A stretch of DNA of 64,000 nucleotides from Nansenia antarctica (Eukaryota; Chordata; Actinopteri; Argentiniformes; Microstomatidae), in NCBI GenBank assembly GCA_963989245.1, contig OZ022348.1:32131305-32195304 (forward strand), given 5' to 3'. Of this stretch, positions 32,986-43,523 are shown in pieces. Position 1 is the stretch's first letter. Each line of letters opens with the position of its first letter. The notes below the pieces were generated by a model. That model had not been told where the DNA came from. It saw only the letters and a program-made list of their open reading frames with translations, and searched no databases. The position numbers and the translations under genes are program-made.

Positions 32986-33885
32986 ATGGAAGTCATTGTT
33001 TAATTTGGGGTTGTATGGAATGACATGAAGGCAGTGTAGGAAATAGCATAGAACACTGTAAGGCTGTGCGGTCCTCGCGAATACACAGGTAAGATAGCCA
33101 GAGATAAAAGGAAAATGAAAATGAAAATGAAAAAATAAAAAAACAAAAACAAAGGGGAAATAGAAATAAAAAATAAAAGGTATAACAAGCAAATTAACAC
33201 CTAATGAAGACAACAAAAAACATAGACAATCCCCTCCTAGGTGCTCTTTCCCAAACAAAGGGTATTTTGAAAAACCACCGGTGCATCAACTCACTAACTA
33301 GCCTAGTCTAGAACAGACAAGCTATTCTATCCACTGAGAGCATGGCTCCCTAAAGTAATGGATATAACAAAACAGATCCCAATAAGCATGTTAAGACGAG
33401 TTATACGTGGCAAGGTGCACACATAGTTCAATCATTGTCACCAAGATATGAGGGACTAATAAGGTGAGCAAAATGCAGCAAATTAGGATTAGAACTACAG
33501 AGTCAAAAGCAGTTTGGCTGAATGATAAATAGTTCAGTCCAGTTGATATCAAGTTAGCGCCGTACTTATACAGACATTTCAGCAGCTTATTACATTTCCA
33601 TTGAGAAGCCACAGTACAAGCCTGCATAATGGTTGCATGATTACTGCATTTCAGATTCACAATGCTGTCCTTGTGTCAAATGTCTTGGCTACTGTATATT
33701 GTGTTCTGTGTTCTGCTACTGTATATTACAGGATGTACAATGAGAAGGAGGACCATCATGTCGATGTTGTCGTGGTGGTCATTGTTTGGGATGACTTAGT
33801 GGGTTAAATGGCTTTCACCCGTGATCTAGAGTCGAGTCGATGGGGAAAAGGCATAAGCGACTTTGTTCTCCGTGTGGGTGGAGAA

Positions 33886-34018
<133 letters not shown>

Positions 34019-34177
34019 CAGAGATGACCAGTTTAGTGTTTGTCCTCTGTGCCTGAGGGCTATCTATGAGGGCTGGATATCTATAGGATAGATTGATACA
34101 CTCTGGTGATTAAGTGACATGGCTGCAGCAGTGTGACTGTTGTTCTCCACCAGTCCCTATGCCTTTGTTAGGACACT

Positions 34178-34179
<2 letters not shown>

Positions 34180-34245
<66 letters not shown>
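34180..34245. repeat. (CA)n microsatellite
   Basis: About 33 CA units. Confidence 0.95.
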
Positions 34246-34248
<3 letters not shown>

Positions 34249-34619
34249 GTGCCATTGGGTCACCCATGTGAATCAGGCACTAAAACCATTAAAAACCCTG
34301 CTGTTTTCACCCTACAAAATCCAGCACACTGACACCACGGCCCTTTGGTGTTTTTAAGTGTTGCTGGATGCAAATTAATAAATTAATAAATCATCAAATC
34401 CCAGACAGCACCAATACATTAATTAAAATATGTATGAGGTTTTTCTTTTATATATATGTAAATCCCTGAATGGATTTGCTGATTAAAAAAAAAGAAGATA
34501 AATAATACTGACAGTGTATCTGGATGTTTCAGTCCCAGGGTTGGATTTGGCATTGTCATGGAAATCACTGCTGATGTGTGTGAGGAGAAGAAAAGGCACG
34601 GAATCTCCTTGGTGATAAC

Positions 34620-34810
34620 ACACCTCCCTCCCTCCCTCCCTCTTTCCCTCCCTCTTTCCCTCCCTCTCCCTCCTTCCCTCCCACTCCCTCCCTCCCTCTT
34701 TCCCTCCCCCTCCCTCCCTCCCTGCCTCCCTCTTTCCCTCCCTCTCCCTCCTTCCCTGGCTTTCTCCTTCCCTCCGACTTACTCCCCCCTCCTCCCTCTC
34801 CCTCTCTGTG
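34620..34810. repeat. (CCCT)n/(CCTT)n pyrimidine tract
   Basis: About 190 bp of cctccctccctctttccc-type units ending directly at the acceptor of exon 2, so the array supplies a very long polypyrimidine tract. Confidence 0.95.
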
Positions 34811-34825
34811 CTTCCCTCTCTCCAG

Positions 34826-34962
34826 TCCCACAGTGACGAGGCGGTGTGTGTGAGGGAGAGGGGTCACGACGTGCTGGTCCTCCGGAGGGTGGCGTCAGAG
34901 CGGCCAGCCCTCTCTGCATCAGCGAGGGAGGGAGGAGGGAGGGCAGAGGAGAGGGACAGGAG
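34826..34962 (+). CDS. rapgef5: rapgef5 exon 2 (long form)
   Basis: Acceptor ctctctccag at 34825 and donor ag|gtaagc at 34963; 137 nt, phase 0 in and phase 2 out. Reads SHSDEAVCVRERGHDVLVLR, then RVASERPALSAS and a Gly/Arg/Glu-rich tail. The V-R-E-R-G-H-D-V-L-V-L segment parallels the end of the second cyclic-nucleotide domain of Epac proteins, where a similar RLKEHxxDVLVLE stretch precedes the REM domain. Its phase-2 end fits the internal acceptor of exon 3 exactly. Confidence 0.7.
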
Positions 34963-34974
34963 GTAAGCTTCTCC

Positions 34975-35031
34975 ATTCCTCTCCCTCCCTCTCTCTTACT
35001 CTCACTCTCTCAGTCTCACTCACTCTCTTTC

Positions 35032-35075
<44 letters not shown>
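34975..35075. repeat. (CT)n-rich tract
   Basis: Pyrimidine-rich, with a pure CT run at about 35034-35072, directly downstream of exon 2. Confidence 0.9.
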
Positions 35076-35079
<4 letters not shown>

Positions 35080-35222
35080 CAGTCATTCTCCACCTCTATC
35101 TCTCACACACACACACTCACACGGACACACATCTAAACACGCACACACACACATGCTCACATGCACACATCTAAACACACACGCATGCATAGACTGCAGC
35201 TCCCTGCACAGCCAGATGGACT

Positions 35223-35224
<2 letters not shown>

Positions 35225-35258
<34 letters not shown>
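35225..35258. repeat. (GT)n microsatellite
   Basis: About 16 GT units between exons 2 and 3. Confidence 0.9.
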
Positions 35259-35263
<5 letters not shown>

Positions 35264-35439
35264 TGTGCGTGCGTGTTTGTGAGAAGGAGCTTGTGGGATT
35301 GTAAGAGAGGGAGCTCCTCTGGCTAGCTGGCTGGTGTGTAAGCAGAGAGGCTGGGCGTGCAGAGCTCTGTCTGGGGCTGCAGAGACCAGGAGACTGTCTG
35401 GTGCTGCTCCCAGGGTAGACATACGGAAGTAGGAACCTC

Positions 35440-35930
35440 CTGGGCTCTAACTAGCTGCCGGTGGATGGACGGACGGATGGGTGGGTAAGGAGGGATGGGG
35501 GGGGCCTGATGCAGCAGTAACCACGGCGACCGTGCCGGCCGGCGTGAGGGCACCAGGGGGACGCCCCGTCGTGAGGATGGGAACTCGACGAGCCCCACAG
35601 CCCCTGGACCTGCGACTGCTGCTGCCCGCCGCTCTGGTGGAGCAGGAGGAGGACGAGGAGGAGGAGGAGGAGGAGGAAGGCTCCTTGGAGAGCAGCAGCA
35701 GCAGCGGTGACAATAACAGCGGCGGCCGGGCGGAGGGGCCGACAGCGGTGCCCACCTTCGACGTCCCGTACTTCCGCTACATCGACGAGGAGGAGAGCGA
35801 GGAGAGCAAGGAGAAGGAGCGGAGGAGCAGCCGCCGTAGCCGCTCCTCCCTGTCCTCCGCGGAGGAGGAGGAAGAGGAGGAGGACTCGTCCAGTGACTCT
35901 GTTGTGTCTGCTGACAGGTACGTGGTGATG
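35440..35930. promoter_or_regulatory. GC-rich putative promoter region of the short form
   Basis: A local CpG- and GC-rich block around the ATG at 35577, in contrast with the AT-rich and microsatellite surroundings. No TATA box is obvious. The role as a CpG-island promoter for the short rapgef5 transcript is inferred from composition and position only. Confidence 0.45.
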
Positions 35931-36024
35931 TCGGGGACGCCAGAGAAGGTTCTGGAACACCTGCTGAACGAGCTGAGGCCAGACCACCACGACCAGGGGA
36001 CCACCGCACAGGGCAAGAAGCCAG
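35577..36024 (+). CDS. rapgef5: rapgef5 exon 3 (short form start; start of REM domain)
   Basis: ATG at 35577 with A at -3 and G at +4 (strong context): MGTRRAPQPLDLRLLLPAAL. Two glutamate-rich runs follow, around the RAPGEF5 hallmark VPTFDVPYFRYIDEEE. Then RYVVMSGTPEKVLEHLLNEL begins the REM region and the exon ends at ccag|gtgcgt, phase 1. An internal acceptor, ttgtgtctgctgacag|g, ends at 35917. From there a 107-nt version (35918-36024) takes phase 2, which matches exon 2 and joins as ...DRR-YVVMSG. The acidic part is longer than in human MR-GEF and low in complexity. Confidence 0.88.
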
Positions 36025-36027
36025 GTG

Positions 36028-36290
36028 CGTAATAATAACTTTATTTGTATAGCGCTTTTCCTGCCAACGTTGCAGCTCAAAGTGCTCCAATCATTATATA
36101 ATCATCATTTAATTATTTAGTCATTTAAAGGCAATATTAAAAAGATGGGTTTTTAGACTTGATTTGAACATATGTGCTGAGGTTGCATCCCTAATGTAAA
36201 CTGGCAGTGCATTCCACAATTCTTCTTTTGTACATGTGGTACACAGAGAAAACCAGCGTCAGAAGACCTGAGAGCTCTATCAGGCTGATA
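36028..36290. repeat. Dispersed repeat (L2-tail-like), first copy
   Basis: Begins aactttatttgtatagcgct, the motif that opens many fish L2-derived repeats, three bases after the exon 3 donor. Shares gcaatattaaaaagatg, gctgaggttgcatc and ttgtacatgtggtacacaga with the copy at 38812-39000. Confidence 0.7.
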
Positions 36291-36545
36291 GGGGGTAAGG
36301 GGGGCGTCCCAAATCACTGCAAATGTTTTCCTTGTGAGAATCTGTTATTGTTTGAGATATTTTGTCTTGTACGGTAGTCGGTGCGTTAAAATGATGTGTC
36401 TGAAGAGTCCAGGAGTGTTTAAGAATGATGGATGAGCGTGGCTGAGAGCCAGACGAGAGATACGATCATTGGGAGAGGAGCCTGGTTTGTTTATGTGGAG
36501 GAGGTTCATTTATAATACAGTATCGTTAATAAGAATGTGTCCCAT

Positions 36546-36772
36546 CCACTCCTCTCCTCTCCTCTCCTCTCCTCCCCTATCCTCTCCTCTCCTCCCCTCT
36601 CCTCTCCTCCCGTCTCCTCTCCACTCCACTCCTCTCCTCTCCTCTTCTCTCCTCCCCTCTTCTCTCCTCTCCTCTCCTCTTCTCTCCTCCCCTCTTCTCT
36701 CCTCTCCTCTCCTCTCCTCTCCTCCCCTATCCTCTCCTCCCCTCTCCTCCCCTCTCCTCTCCTCTCTCCTGT
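36546..36772. repeat. (CCTCT)n pyrimidine array
   Basis: About 225 bp of cctctcctctcccct-type units in intron 3. Confidence 0.95.
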
Positions 36773-37100
36773 CTGATGTGCTGGTACACTAGCTCCCCCT
36801 GGACATTGGGACTTGGGCTAATAAGATGTCGTCATCCCTGGAGTAGCTCTAAGTTTGTGCCTGTTTGTTTTCACAAGCAGACAGAGATAGGGATTTCTCA
36901 TGTTCCAGGTCAGAGGGGGGGGGTAATTCTCCCTCCCTAAGGTACAGGCCTGTCTCACTGCCACAACAAATCAACACATTCCCCCTCCTTCTAGGAGGCA
37001 GAGGAACATGCCGTACTGCTGCCAGGAGAGAAGAGATTGCCTCTTACTGAGCATGGATAGATGAAGGTAGATATGATGATGAGAGAGAGAAATAAGAAAT

Positions 37101-37104
<4 letters not shown>

Positions 37105-37190
<86 letters not shown>
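37105..37190. repeat. (GA)n microsatellite
   Basis: About 43 GA units; a G12 run and a further GA stretch follow at 37252-37277. Confidence 0.95.
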
Positions 37191-37195
<5 letters not shown>

Positions 37196-37959
37196 GGCAG
37201 AGAGAAATTGTGATAGATAATGGGAAATTGCAGAGAGAAATAGTGTGTGAGGGGGGGGGGGGGAGAGAGAGAGAGAAAGCAGAATGCTCCTGGGATGTGG
37301 GAGATGGATGCAGTCACAGATGATCTCCCATCAGGCTGTGTGCTCGCTCCCCTCAGACTAGAGACCGTTCATTCTGATGAGGAAGTCAGTAGGGTCGTTG
37401 TATTGATCTCATCAATTTCTCTAGAGATGTGTCTATGATTAAAGACGCAATGCAAGAAGCACAGTGTACTATGTATGAGGAAACTCTTAGGGACACTTAC
37501 TTAATTGTCAATTAAATCGAATTGTTGATTAAAGTAATAGGTGGTTTCAACAATAACAAGCTGTCAAAGACTTCGGAGTTGATGACGGTAAATATTTATT
37601 TTCGATTTAGAATTTTGCAAATCAACATCTTTCAAATGAAAGATTTCTATTGGTTTACAGTGTTCTTTGTCAATTCCTTTGATTTGTCCAGTGTCAAATC
37701 TAAATCAAATCAATCCCCTCAGTGAAGATAATTTCCCTGAGGGTGGTGGTAGTGGCAGGCGGAGTGGACAGATCATTGAGGATCAGCTCCTGGATAGTAT
37801 ATTGAAGCACTTCCACCCCCTCCAGTGTCCTGTGCTGGGGCAGGGTGAGAGTCAGATAGGGTCACATAGCAGGACTGCATTGATCTCTGGTCTGATGATT
37901 CTCAGAGTCCATTGGGCTGAGCTCTCTCTGCTCTCTCTGTCTGTCTGAACTCTGCAGCA

Positions 37960-38150
37960 CTGCTACATTTATTTACTTGGTTTGATCTGCTGTATTTAGT
38001 TTGTTGTTATATCCGACTTTGCTGTTCTTATCTCACTTTGCTTTGTTGGTTTTAATGTTTTGACATGTGGTTTTAACTACGTCTGGTAAGGTGTCCTTGA
38101 GAGCCTTGAAAGGCGCCCATAAATAAAATGTATTATTATTATTATTATAC
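37960..38150 (+). repeat. LINE 3'-tail relic with (ATT)n
   Basis: Contains ccttgaaaggcgcccataaa and taaaatgtattattatt, a common end of fish L2-like copies. It is followed by ctactggtactaca-type short repeats to about 38270. Confidence 0.6.
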
Positions 38151-38811
38151 AATACTACCGGTACTGCTGCTACTGCTACATTACTACTGGTACTACAATA
38201 CTACAGTTCTACTGGTACTACAGTACTACAGTACTACGGTTATACGGTTATACTGGTATTGCTGCTACTGAGGTTGTGACTGGGGTGTCTCCCCTCGCTG
38301 CTCTCCTCTACCAGAACATCCAGAGGGCTGAGGTCCAGTGAGAACACAGCGTCGGCCCACTCAGCAGCACCAGGTTTCTGCTGTAAAGCCTTGACCAAGA
38401 CCAGACCAGCTGCTGCCCCCCCAGGAAGGACACCCTGCTGTGTGTGGGTGTGGATGAGAAAGCAGGCAGCCATGTGACCATTGTAGTGCAGTGTTTGGAT
38501 GCAAAGAATAATGTTTGCGTGTACGTCGGGGTGTTTGAGTGTGTATGTTGATGTTAACATGTACACTACGTGATCTGAGGACCTCGTGGTCGGTGTTAGA
38601 TAACATCTATAAGCTACTTGTATACCCTAACCCAGCATGAAGAATGCATAACGATGTTTCTGCAAGATGGGCACTTTGAAATGATCACCACAGGCGTGTT
38701 TGAGGAACGGGAACATGTGATGGTATACAGAACATGAACCCTATGGCTGTGACTGTCCAGCTCCCTGTGTGGATCCTCTACCCCTGCAGGGAGCTCCTCT
38801 GGGAGGTAGTT

Positions 38812-39000
38812 AATTTAAAGGCAATATTAAAAAGATGTATAGTCTTGAACATATTTGCTGAGGTTGCATCTCTAAAAACTGGCTGCATTCCACAATTTGG
38901 GTGCATAAAATGAGAATGCAGCCTCACCAAATCTCTTCTTTTGTACATGTGGTACACAGAGAAGACCAGCGTCAGAAGACCCGAGAGCTCTATTGGGCTG
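38812..39000. repeat. Dispersed repeat (L2-tail-like), second copy
   Basis: Relative of 36028-36290; its last segment is the seed of the following 37-bp tandem array. The family continues to the right of the gypsy element (43741-43807) and beyond 44865. Confidence 0.7.
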
Positions 39001-39214
39001 ATATGCTAGCAAAAGACCTGAGAGCTCTATTGGGCTGATATGCTAGCAGAAGACCTGAGAGCTCTATTGGGCTGATATGCTAGCAAAAGACCTGAGAGCT
39101 CTATTGGGCTGATATGCTAGCAAAAGACCTGAGAGCTCTATTGGGCTGATATGCTAGCAAAAGACCTGAGAGCTCTATTGGGCTGATATGCTAGCAAAAG
39201 AGCTGAGAGCTCTA
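38985..39214. repeat. 37-bp tandem array, left part
   Basis: About six copies of a unit containing gacctgagagctctattggg and ctgatatgctagcaaaa. The array is cut by the gypsy element and resumes at 43677-43740 with two more units. The first dispersed-repeat copy near 36270 has the same segment once, so the array arose by amplification in this copy. Confidence 0.92.
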
Positions 39215-39367
39215 TGTTATGATCAATAACTGTCCGCACCTTGGATAACAGTCAACACTTTATTCTCTTCACACATCGCTCTGCTTGCCCTCCAACAACA
39301 CGTTTCAACCGGGGTTACCCCACTAACTTCCTGTGCCTCTTAAAGGCGCAGTCCCACATACATAACA
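39215..39367 (-). repeat. Gypsy 3' LTR
   Basis: 153 bp with terminal 7-bp inverted repeats TGTTATG/CATAACA. It is downstream of pol in the element's own direction. Confidence 0.96.
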
Positions 39368-39383
39368 TTTACCCCCCCACACA
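39368..39383 (-). promoter_or_regulatory. Gypsy polypurine tract
   Basis: Read on the - strand: gtgtgggggggtaaa immediately before the 3' LTR, the expected place of the plus-strand primer. Confidence 0.8.
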
Positions 39384-39510
39384 GGAACCAGAAGAACACA
39401 ATGAATAACACAACATTATTAAACTTTTTTTTCTTTTTTTTAACCTTGATGAACTGGGTAGACTGCCAGTCACCAGCATAGCCATGTGGGTTATTTTGCC
39501 ACTGAACAGG

Positions 39511-42500
39511 CTATGCACTAAACCTTACCCTTGGGTTCACCAGTCCACGGTATAGTCTCTCAGGTGTGCTGGTCTGACCCGGGCACGGGCCGGACGAGCC
39601 TGGGCGAACCCCGGCCTCCACCAGTTCAGGTGGGAACTCAGCTGGACCCTGCGGTTGTTCTTGGTCTATGATGGGAGGCGATGCCACCTTCCGAAGCCGG
39701 CTTGCGTGCCACCGTGATCCGTCGTCCAGGCGAAACAAGGCTGGCCCCAGCTGAGCGGTGACCTTCATCGGCGCAGACCAGAACGAGAGCAGCTTGTGGT
39801 CCCGGTTAGGGCGGCGAATCCTGACCCAGTCCCCCTCTGTGAAGGGAGGTGTTCTCACCCTCCGTCTCCTATCGAACCGCTGCTTCATCCGCCACTGTGC
39901 GTCAGCGACCCTGGCGCTCTGGCAGGGTGCTGCTGCTGGCGTGGCGAACGCTGGGGCCCGCAGCCGATTCAGAGGAAGCTGCAGCTCACGGCCCATCATC
40001 AGGAGGGCTGGGGAGCTGCCGGTAGTTGAGTGCGGCGTTGCTCTGTAGTGAAGCAGGGTGCGGAGCAGCGCGGCTGAGAACGGCAGGCCCTCTGCCAGGT
40101 GTGCTCTGACCCCATTCTTCAGAGTCTGGTTAAAACGCTCGACCCCCCCATTTGCCTCCGGGTGGTAGAACGCCGTACGTATGTGTTTGATCCCCCTTTC
40201 CTCCACGAAGACGGCAAACTCCGCTGAGACAAACTGCGGGCCATTATCAGTTGTGATGGCGTTTGGATTGCCCCACCGAGCAAACAGAGAGGAGAGGAAG
40301 TCAGTGACCACCCGAGCTGTTACGGACCCCGTGGCGACCACCTCTGGCCACTTTGAGTGGAGGTCGTAGGCCACTAGGAGGAAACGTTGGTGGTGTGGGA
40401 CGCCATGAAGTTCGCCACATATGTCCAGCTGGATGTGCTCCCAAGGCGTGGGTGGCCACTGCAAGGGCTGTAGGGGTGGTGAGGGTGGCGGGCCCGTCTT
40501 CCCACTGACCAGGCAGGCCGTGCACTCCTTCACCATCATCTCGATATCACAGTCTATGCCCGGCCACCACACCAAATCCCTGCAGCGCTGCTTCACCTTT
40601 ACAATGCCCAGGTGGCCCTCGTGCGCCATGGCGAGGACGCGCGCCCTGAGGTCGCTGGGGATGAACGTGCGGAGCCCCCGGGCCACACAGACACCGTTCC
40701 AGCAGGTCAGTTCATTCCTGACCCGATGAAAAGGCGCCAGCTCCTCCGGCACTTTCGTGGGCCAACCCTCCCGGATGTAAGTGCGGAGATGGGAGAGCGT
40801 GGGGTCCTCTGTCGACGCGCGCTGAAGGTCCTCCAGGGAAACCGTGGCCTGGAGTGGGGCGTGAAGCATGAGCACGAGCTCTGACTCCATCTCGTCTGAG
40901 CCCTTGTTGGGCAACGGGCCGGGGTTGGGGCCGCCGAGTGCTGGGACGGGGGTGGCTCGGGAGAGCAGGTCAGCCACTACATTTTCCCTGCCGGGGGTAA
41001 ACAGTGTGGTGAAGTCATATGGTTGAAGCCTCTCCGACCAGCGGTAGATCCTCAGCGGCTTGTGGCCCGAACCTGAAGTAGCGAGCAGGGCCGTGAGAGC
41101 CTGGTGGTCAGTTCGCAATGTAAAGTGTCGCCCGTACACATACATATGCCACCGCTCGCACGCCCAGACGCAGGCTAGCGCCTCCCGCTCCCCCACCGAG
41201 TACTTTTGTTCAGCTGTGTTGAGGGACCGAGAGGCGAATGCCACCGGGCGTTCCGTGCCCCCCTGGATCTGGGACAGCACCGCCCCGATCGCCGTGTTGG
41301 ATGCATCACACGTCACGAGTGTGGGGCTCGCCAGGTCAAAGAATGCCAGCACCGGCGGCGAGGTCAGCTGCTTCTTCAGTTGGTGAATAGCAGCAGAGCA
41401 GGCCGGGGTCCACTCCCAGACCGCGTCCTGTTTCAATAGTTCACACAGTGGGGAGGTGGTCATGGAGTATCGGGGAAGGAAACGCAGGTAGTAGGCCGTC
41501 ATCCCAAGAAAAGAAGCCAGCTGAGCTGGGCAGGACGGCTCCGGCAGGCGCAGCACAGCCTCTACGTTAGAGTGTAGCGGGCTGAGTCCGTCGGCGGTCA
41601 GGCGGAACCCCACGAACTCGATGACCGGAGTGGCGAAGGTGCACTTTTCCCCATTTAGCGTGAGGTTGTGGCTGGCGAGGACGTCCAACACCCTCGCCAG
41701 GCGCTCGTCATGGACGTCCGGTGTCGCACCATGGACCACTATGTCGTCCAGGAAGACGACCACACCCGGGATGCCGGCGAAGATGGTGGTCATGATCTTC
41801 TGGAAACAGCTGGGGCCTGAGCTGAGACCGAAGGGCATGCGGGTGTAGCGGAACACCCCGCCATGCGTCACGAAAGCTGTCAGGTTGCGGCTGTCGGGGT
41901 GCAGCGGAACCTGTAGGTAGCCTTGGCGAAGGTCGAGTTTCGAGAACACAGAGGAGCCGTAGAAATGTGCAGCCAGCTCCTCCACCGTGGGCAGCGGGTA
42001 CCTGTCCGGGATCACTGCCTTGTTGACTGACCTGAGATCGATGCACGGACGCAGTCCCCCTGACTTTTTCTTTACCACCACCAGGTTCGAAATCCAGGGG
42101 GAGGCATCGACACGCTCGATGATGCCCGCATCCGAGAGTTTCTGGAGCTTGGCGGTGACGTCGTCGCGTAGGGCGAGGGGCAGGGGGCGTATGGGCTGTA
42201 TCACCGGATGCACCTCGGGCTTGAGGAGGGGCTGGTGGTTGAAGGCGGTGAGGCAGCCCAAACCGCTGAATAGAGCAGGCCAGCGTTGTTCCCACGGCGA
42301 GCCAACAGACAAGATGGCGGATCCAACATTGTCCATGAGGGTGAAACCCAGCTCGCAAAACAAATCAAAACCCATGAGGTTAGAGCCCTGGTGAGACACC
42401 TGAAAGGTGAATGAGGGGAGGGCCTTAGTCCCGTAACGCACAGTGAAGGCGATTGTGCCCACCATGTCTATTTTGGAGTGCCCATAGTCATATAGGTCCT

Positions 42501-42828
42501 CAGCGTTGGCAGTGAGCGTTCGGAGTGGAAAGAGCCGCCGTACCGTGGCAGCGTTCATGAGCGACCTGGAGGCCCCCGTATCCACCAGCAGTGGGAGGCG
42601 AACCCCATCCAGCTCAACAGTGCACCACTTAGCCGGTCGGGGGGTGGCAGTCACTGAATGGATGGTCGTCTGTGTGGGCCGTCCCGGTGTACCTTGTGGC
42701 CGTGGACAGTCTGTTGTGGGGGTAGAGGGCAGACCCGGGCAAAATGGTTCTGCCTGCCACAGCGCTGACACTGCTGCCCCTTGGCAGGGCCGTTTGGGGC
42801 TCGGCTTTGGTGTGATGATGAGCCACAA
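39511..42828 (-). CDS. Gypsy pol polyprotein
   Basis: 1105 codons with no stop. Protease: LLVDTGASRSLMN (DTGAS about residues 83-87). RT: FSKLDLRQGYLQVPLH with Asp about 299, RMPFGLSSGPSCFQ, and VVVFLDDIVVHG (FLDD about 359-362). RNase H: LVTCDASNTAIGAVLSQ, and LRTDHQAL. Integrase: a HHCC-type finger ending CTAC (Cys about 769 and 772), then catalytic Asp about 802 (LDICG), Asp about 861 (TTDNGPQF) and Glu about 897 (GGVERF), i.e. DD35E spacing. All catalytic residues that I can check are present. The frame is -1 relative to gag and overlaps it by about 180 bases, so -1 frameshifting is likely. Confidence 0.95.
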   Translation of the reverse strand: MWLIITPKPSPKRPCQGAAVSALWQAEPFCPGLPSTPTTDCPRPQGTPGRPTQTTIHSVTATPRPAKWCTVELDGVRLPLLVDTGASRSLMNAATVRRLFPLRTLTANAEDLYDYGHSKIDMVGTIAFTVRYGTKALPSFTFQVSHQGSNLMGFDLFCELGFTLMDNVGSAILSVGSPWEQRWPALFSGLGCLTAFNHQPLLKPEVHPVIQPIRPLPLALRDDVTAKLQKLSDAGIIERVDASPWISNLVVVKKKSGGLRPCIDLRSVNKAVIPDRYPLPTVEELAAHFYGSSVFSKLDLRQGYLQVPLHPDSRNLTAFVTHGGVFRYTRMPFGLSSGPSCFQKIMTTIFAGIPGVVVFLDDIVVHGATPDVHDERLARVLDVLASHNLTLNGEKCTFATPVIEFVGFRLTADGLSPLHSNVEAVLRLPEPSCPAQLASFLGMTAYYLRFLPRYSMTTSPLCELLKQDAVWEWTPACSAAIHQLKKQLTSPPVLAFFDLASPTLVTCDASNTAIGAVLSQIQGGTERPVAFASRSLNTAEQKYSVGEREALACVWACERWHMYVYGRHFTLRTDHQALTALLATSGSGHKPLRIYRWSERLQPYDFTTLFTPGRENVVADLLSRATPVPALGGPNPGPLPNKGSDEMESELVLMLHAPLQATVSLEDLQRASTEDPTLSHLRTYIREGWPTKVPEELAPFHRVRNELTCWNGVCVARGLRTFIPSDLRARVLAMAHEGHLGIVKVKQRCRDLVWWPGIDCDIEMMVKECTACLVSGKTGPPPSPPLQPLQWPPTPWEHIQLDICGELHGVPHHQRFLLVAYDLHSKWPEVVATGSVTARVVTDFLSSLFARWGNPNAITTDNGPQFVSAEFAVFVEERGIKHIRTAFYHPEANGGVERFNQTLKNGVRAHLAEGLPFSAALLRTLLHYRATPHSTTGSSPALLMMGRELQLPLNRLRAPAFATPAAAPCQSARVADAQWRMKQRFDRRRRVRTPPFTEGDWVRIRRPNRDHKLLSFWSAPMKVTAQLGPALFRLDDGSRWHASRLRKVASPPIIDQEQPQGPAEFPPELVEAGVRPGSSGPCPGQTSTPERLYRGLVNPRVRFSA

Positions 42829-43508
42829 TTACCACAGGCCCGGCGTGTTGTCGTACCCTGGCGTGCAGCAAAGTTCACATCGAGGCCGTCCTCTCGGAAA
42901 CCGGACTCGGAAGGCTCCGTGGGCGCCACCATTTGAGTTAGTAGCATGGGTCTGGGGGGAAAAGAGCTGGAGGTGGGCGCTAGCTGTGACTTCAAGGCTG
43001 CTGCTGACTCGAGTTGGAATGCTAAATCCACAGCTTTAGCTAAAGTTAGGTCGTCTGGCATCATTAACAACTTGTCTCTGAGCTTTGAGTTATTAGTGTG
43101 TTCAGCCAGCTGATCCCGTATCAGCTCGTCTTCCAGCACCCTGAATTTACAGAGGCTGGCTAGTCCCCTCAGATCAGCCACGTAATGGTGGATAGACTCA
43201 CCCGTCTGCTGCCGACGTTGGCGAAACATTATCCGCCGGAGCATTACATTCTGTGGAGCAGCAAAATGTCCATTGAGCAGTGTCACACAGTCCGCGTATC
43301 TCGGAGCGGGTCCGAGAGTCCGAAAAATCCGCTGTCCCTCGCTGCCCAGTGAGTGAATCAGCAGGGCTTTTCTTCGTTGGTCACTAGCACCGGCCAACCC
43401 GGCGGCTACTATGAATGTCTCGAAGGACTCACACCAGCGAATCCACGGGACCGGTGGATCGACAGGCAGGGCGAGGAACGGGGGAAGAGGTGAGAGTAGA
43501 GAATCCAT
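42651..43508 (-). CDS. Gypsy gag
   Basis: The ATG at 43508 opens MDSLLSPLPPFLALP; 285 codons. The capsid-like region includes FRQRRQQTGESIHHYVADLR. Two CCHC knuckles follow: CQRCGRQNHFARVC is complete, while the preceding CGNCGSSSHQSRAP has Pro in place of the final Cys. The start lies 16 bases downstream of the 5' LTR, so the leader is very short. Confidence 0.92.
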   Translation of the reverse strand: MDSLLSPLPPFLALPVDPPVPWIRWCESFETFIVAAGLAGASDQRRKALLIHSLGSEGQRIFRTLGPAPRYADCVTLLNGHFAAPQNVMLRRIMFRQRRQQTGESIHHYVADLRGLASLCKFRVLEDELIRDQLAEHTNNSKLRDKLLMMPDDLTLAKAVDLAFQLESAAALKSQLAPTSSSFPPRPMLLTQMVAPTEPSESGFREDGLDVNFAARQGTTTRRACGNCGSSSHQSRAPNGPAKGQQCQRCGRQNHFARVCPLPPQQTVHGHKVHRDGPHRRPSIQ

Positions 43509-43523
43509 AATCCTCGTCGCCAA
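43509..43523 (-). promoter_or_regulatory. Gypsy primer-binding site region
   Basis: On the - strand, directly after the 5' LTR: ttggcgacgaggatt. Position is right for a tRNA primer-binding site; the tRNA was not identified. Confidence 0.65.

Noticed and set aside
35323..36090. 255-codon frame on the - strand opposite exon 3
   Set aside because: Shadow of the GC-rich exon; Pro/Ser/Arg low-complexity with no recognisable domain.
41708..42358. 216-codon frame inside gypsy pol, another frame
   Set aside because: Out-of-frame shadow of an intact pol frame.
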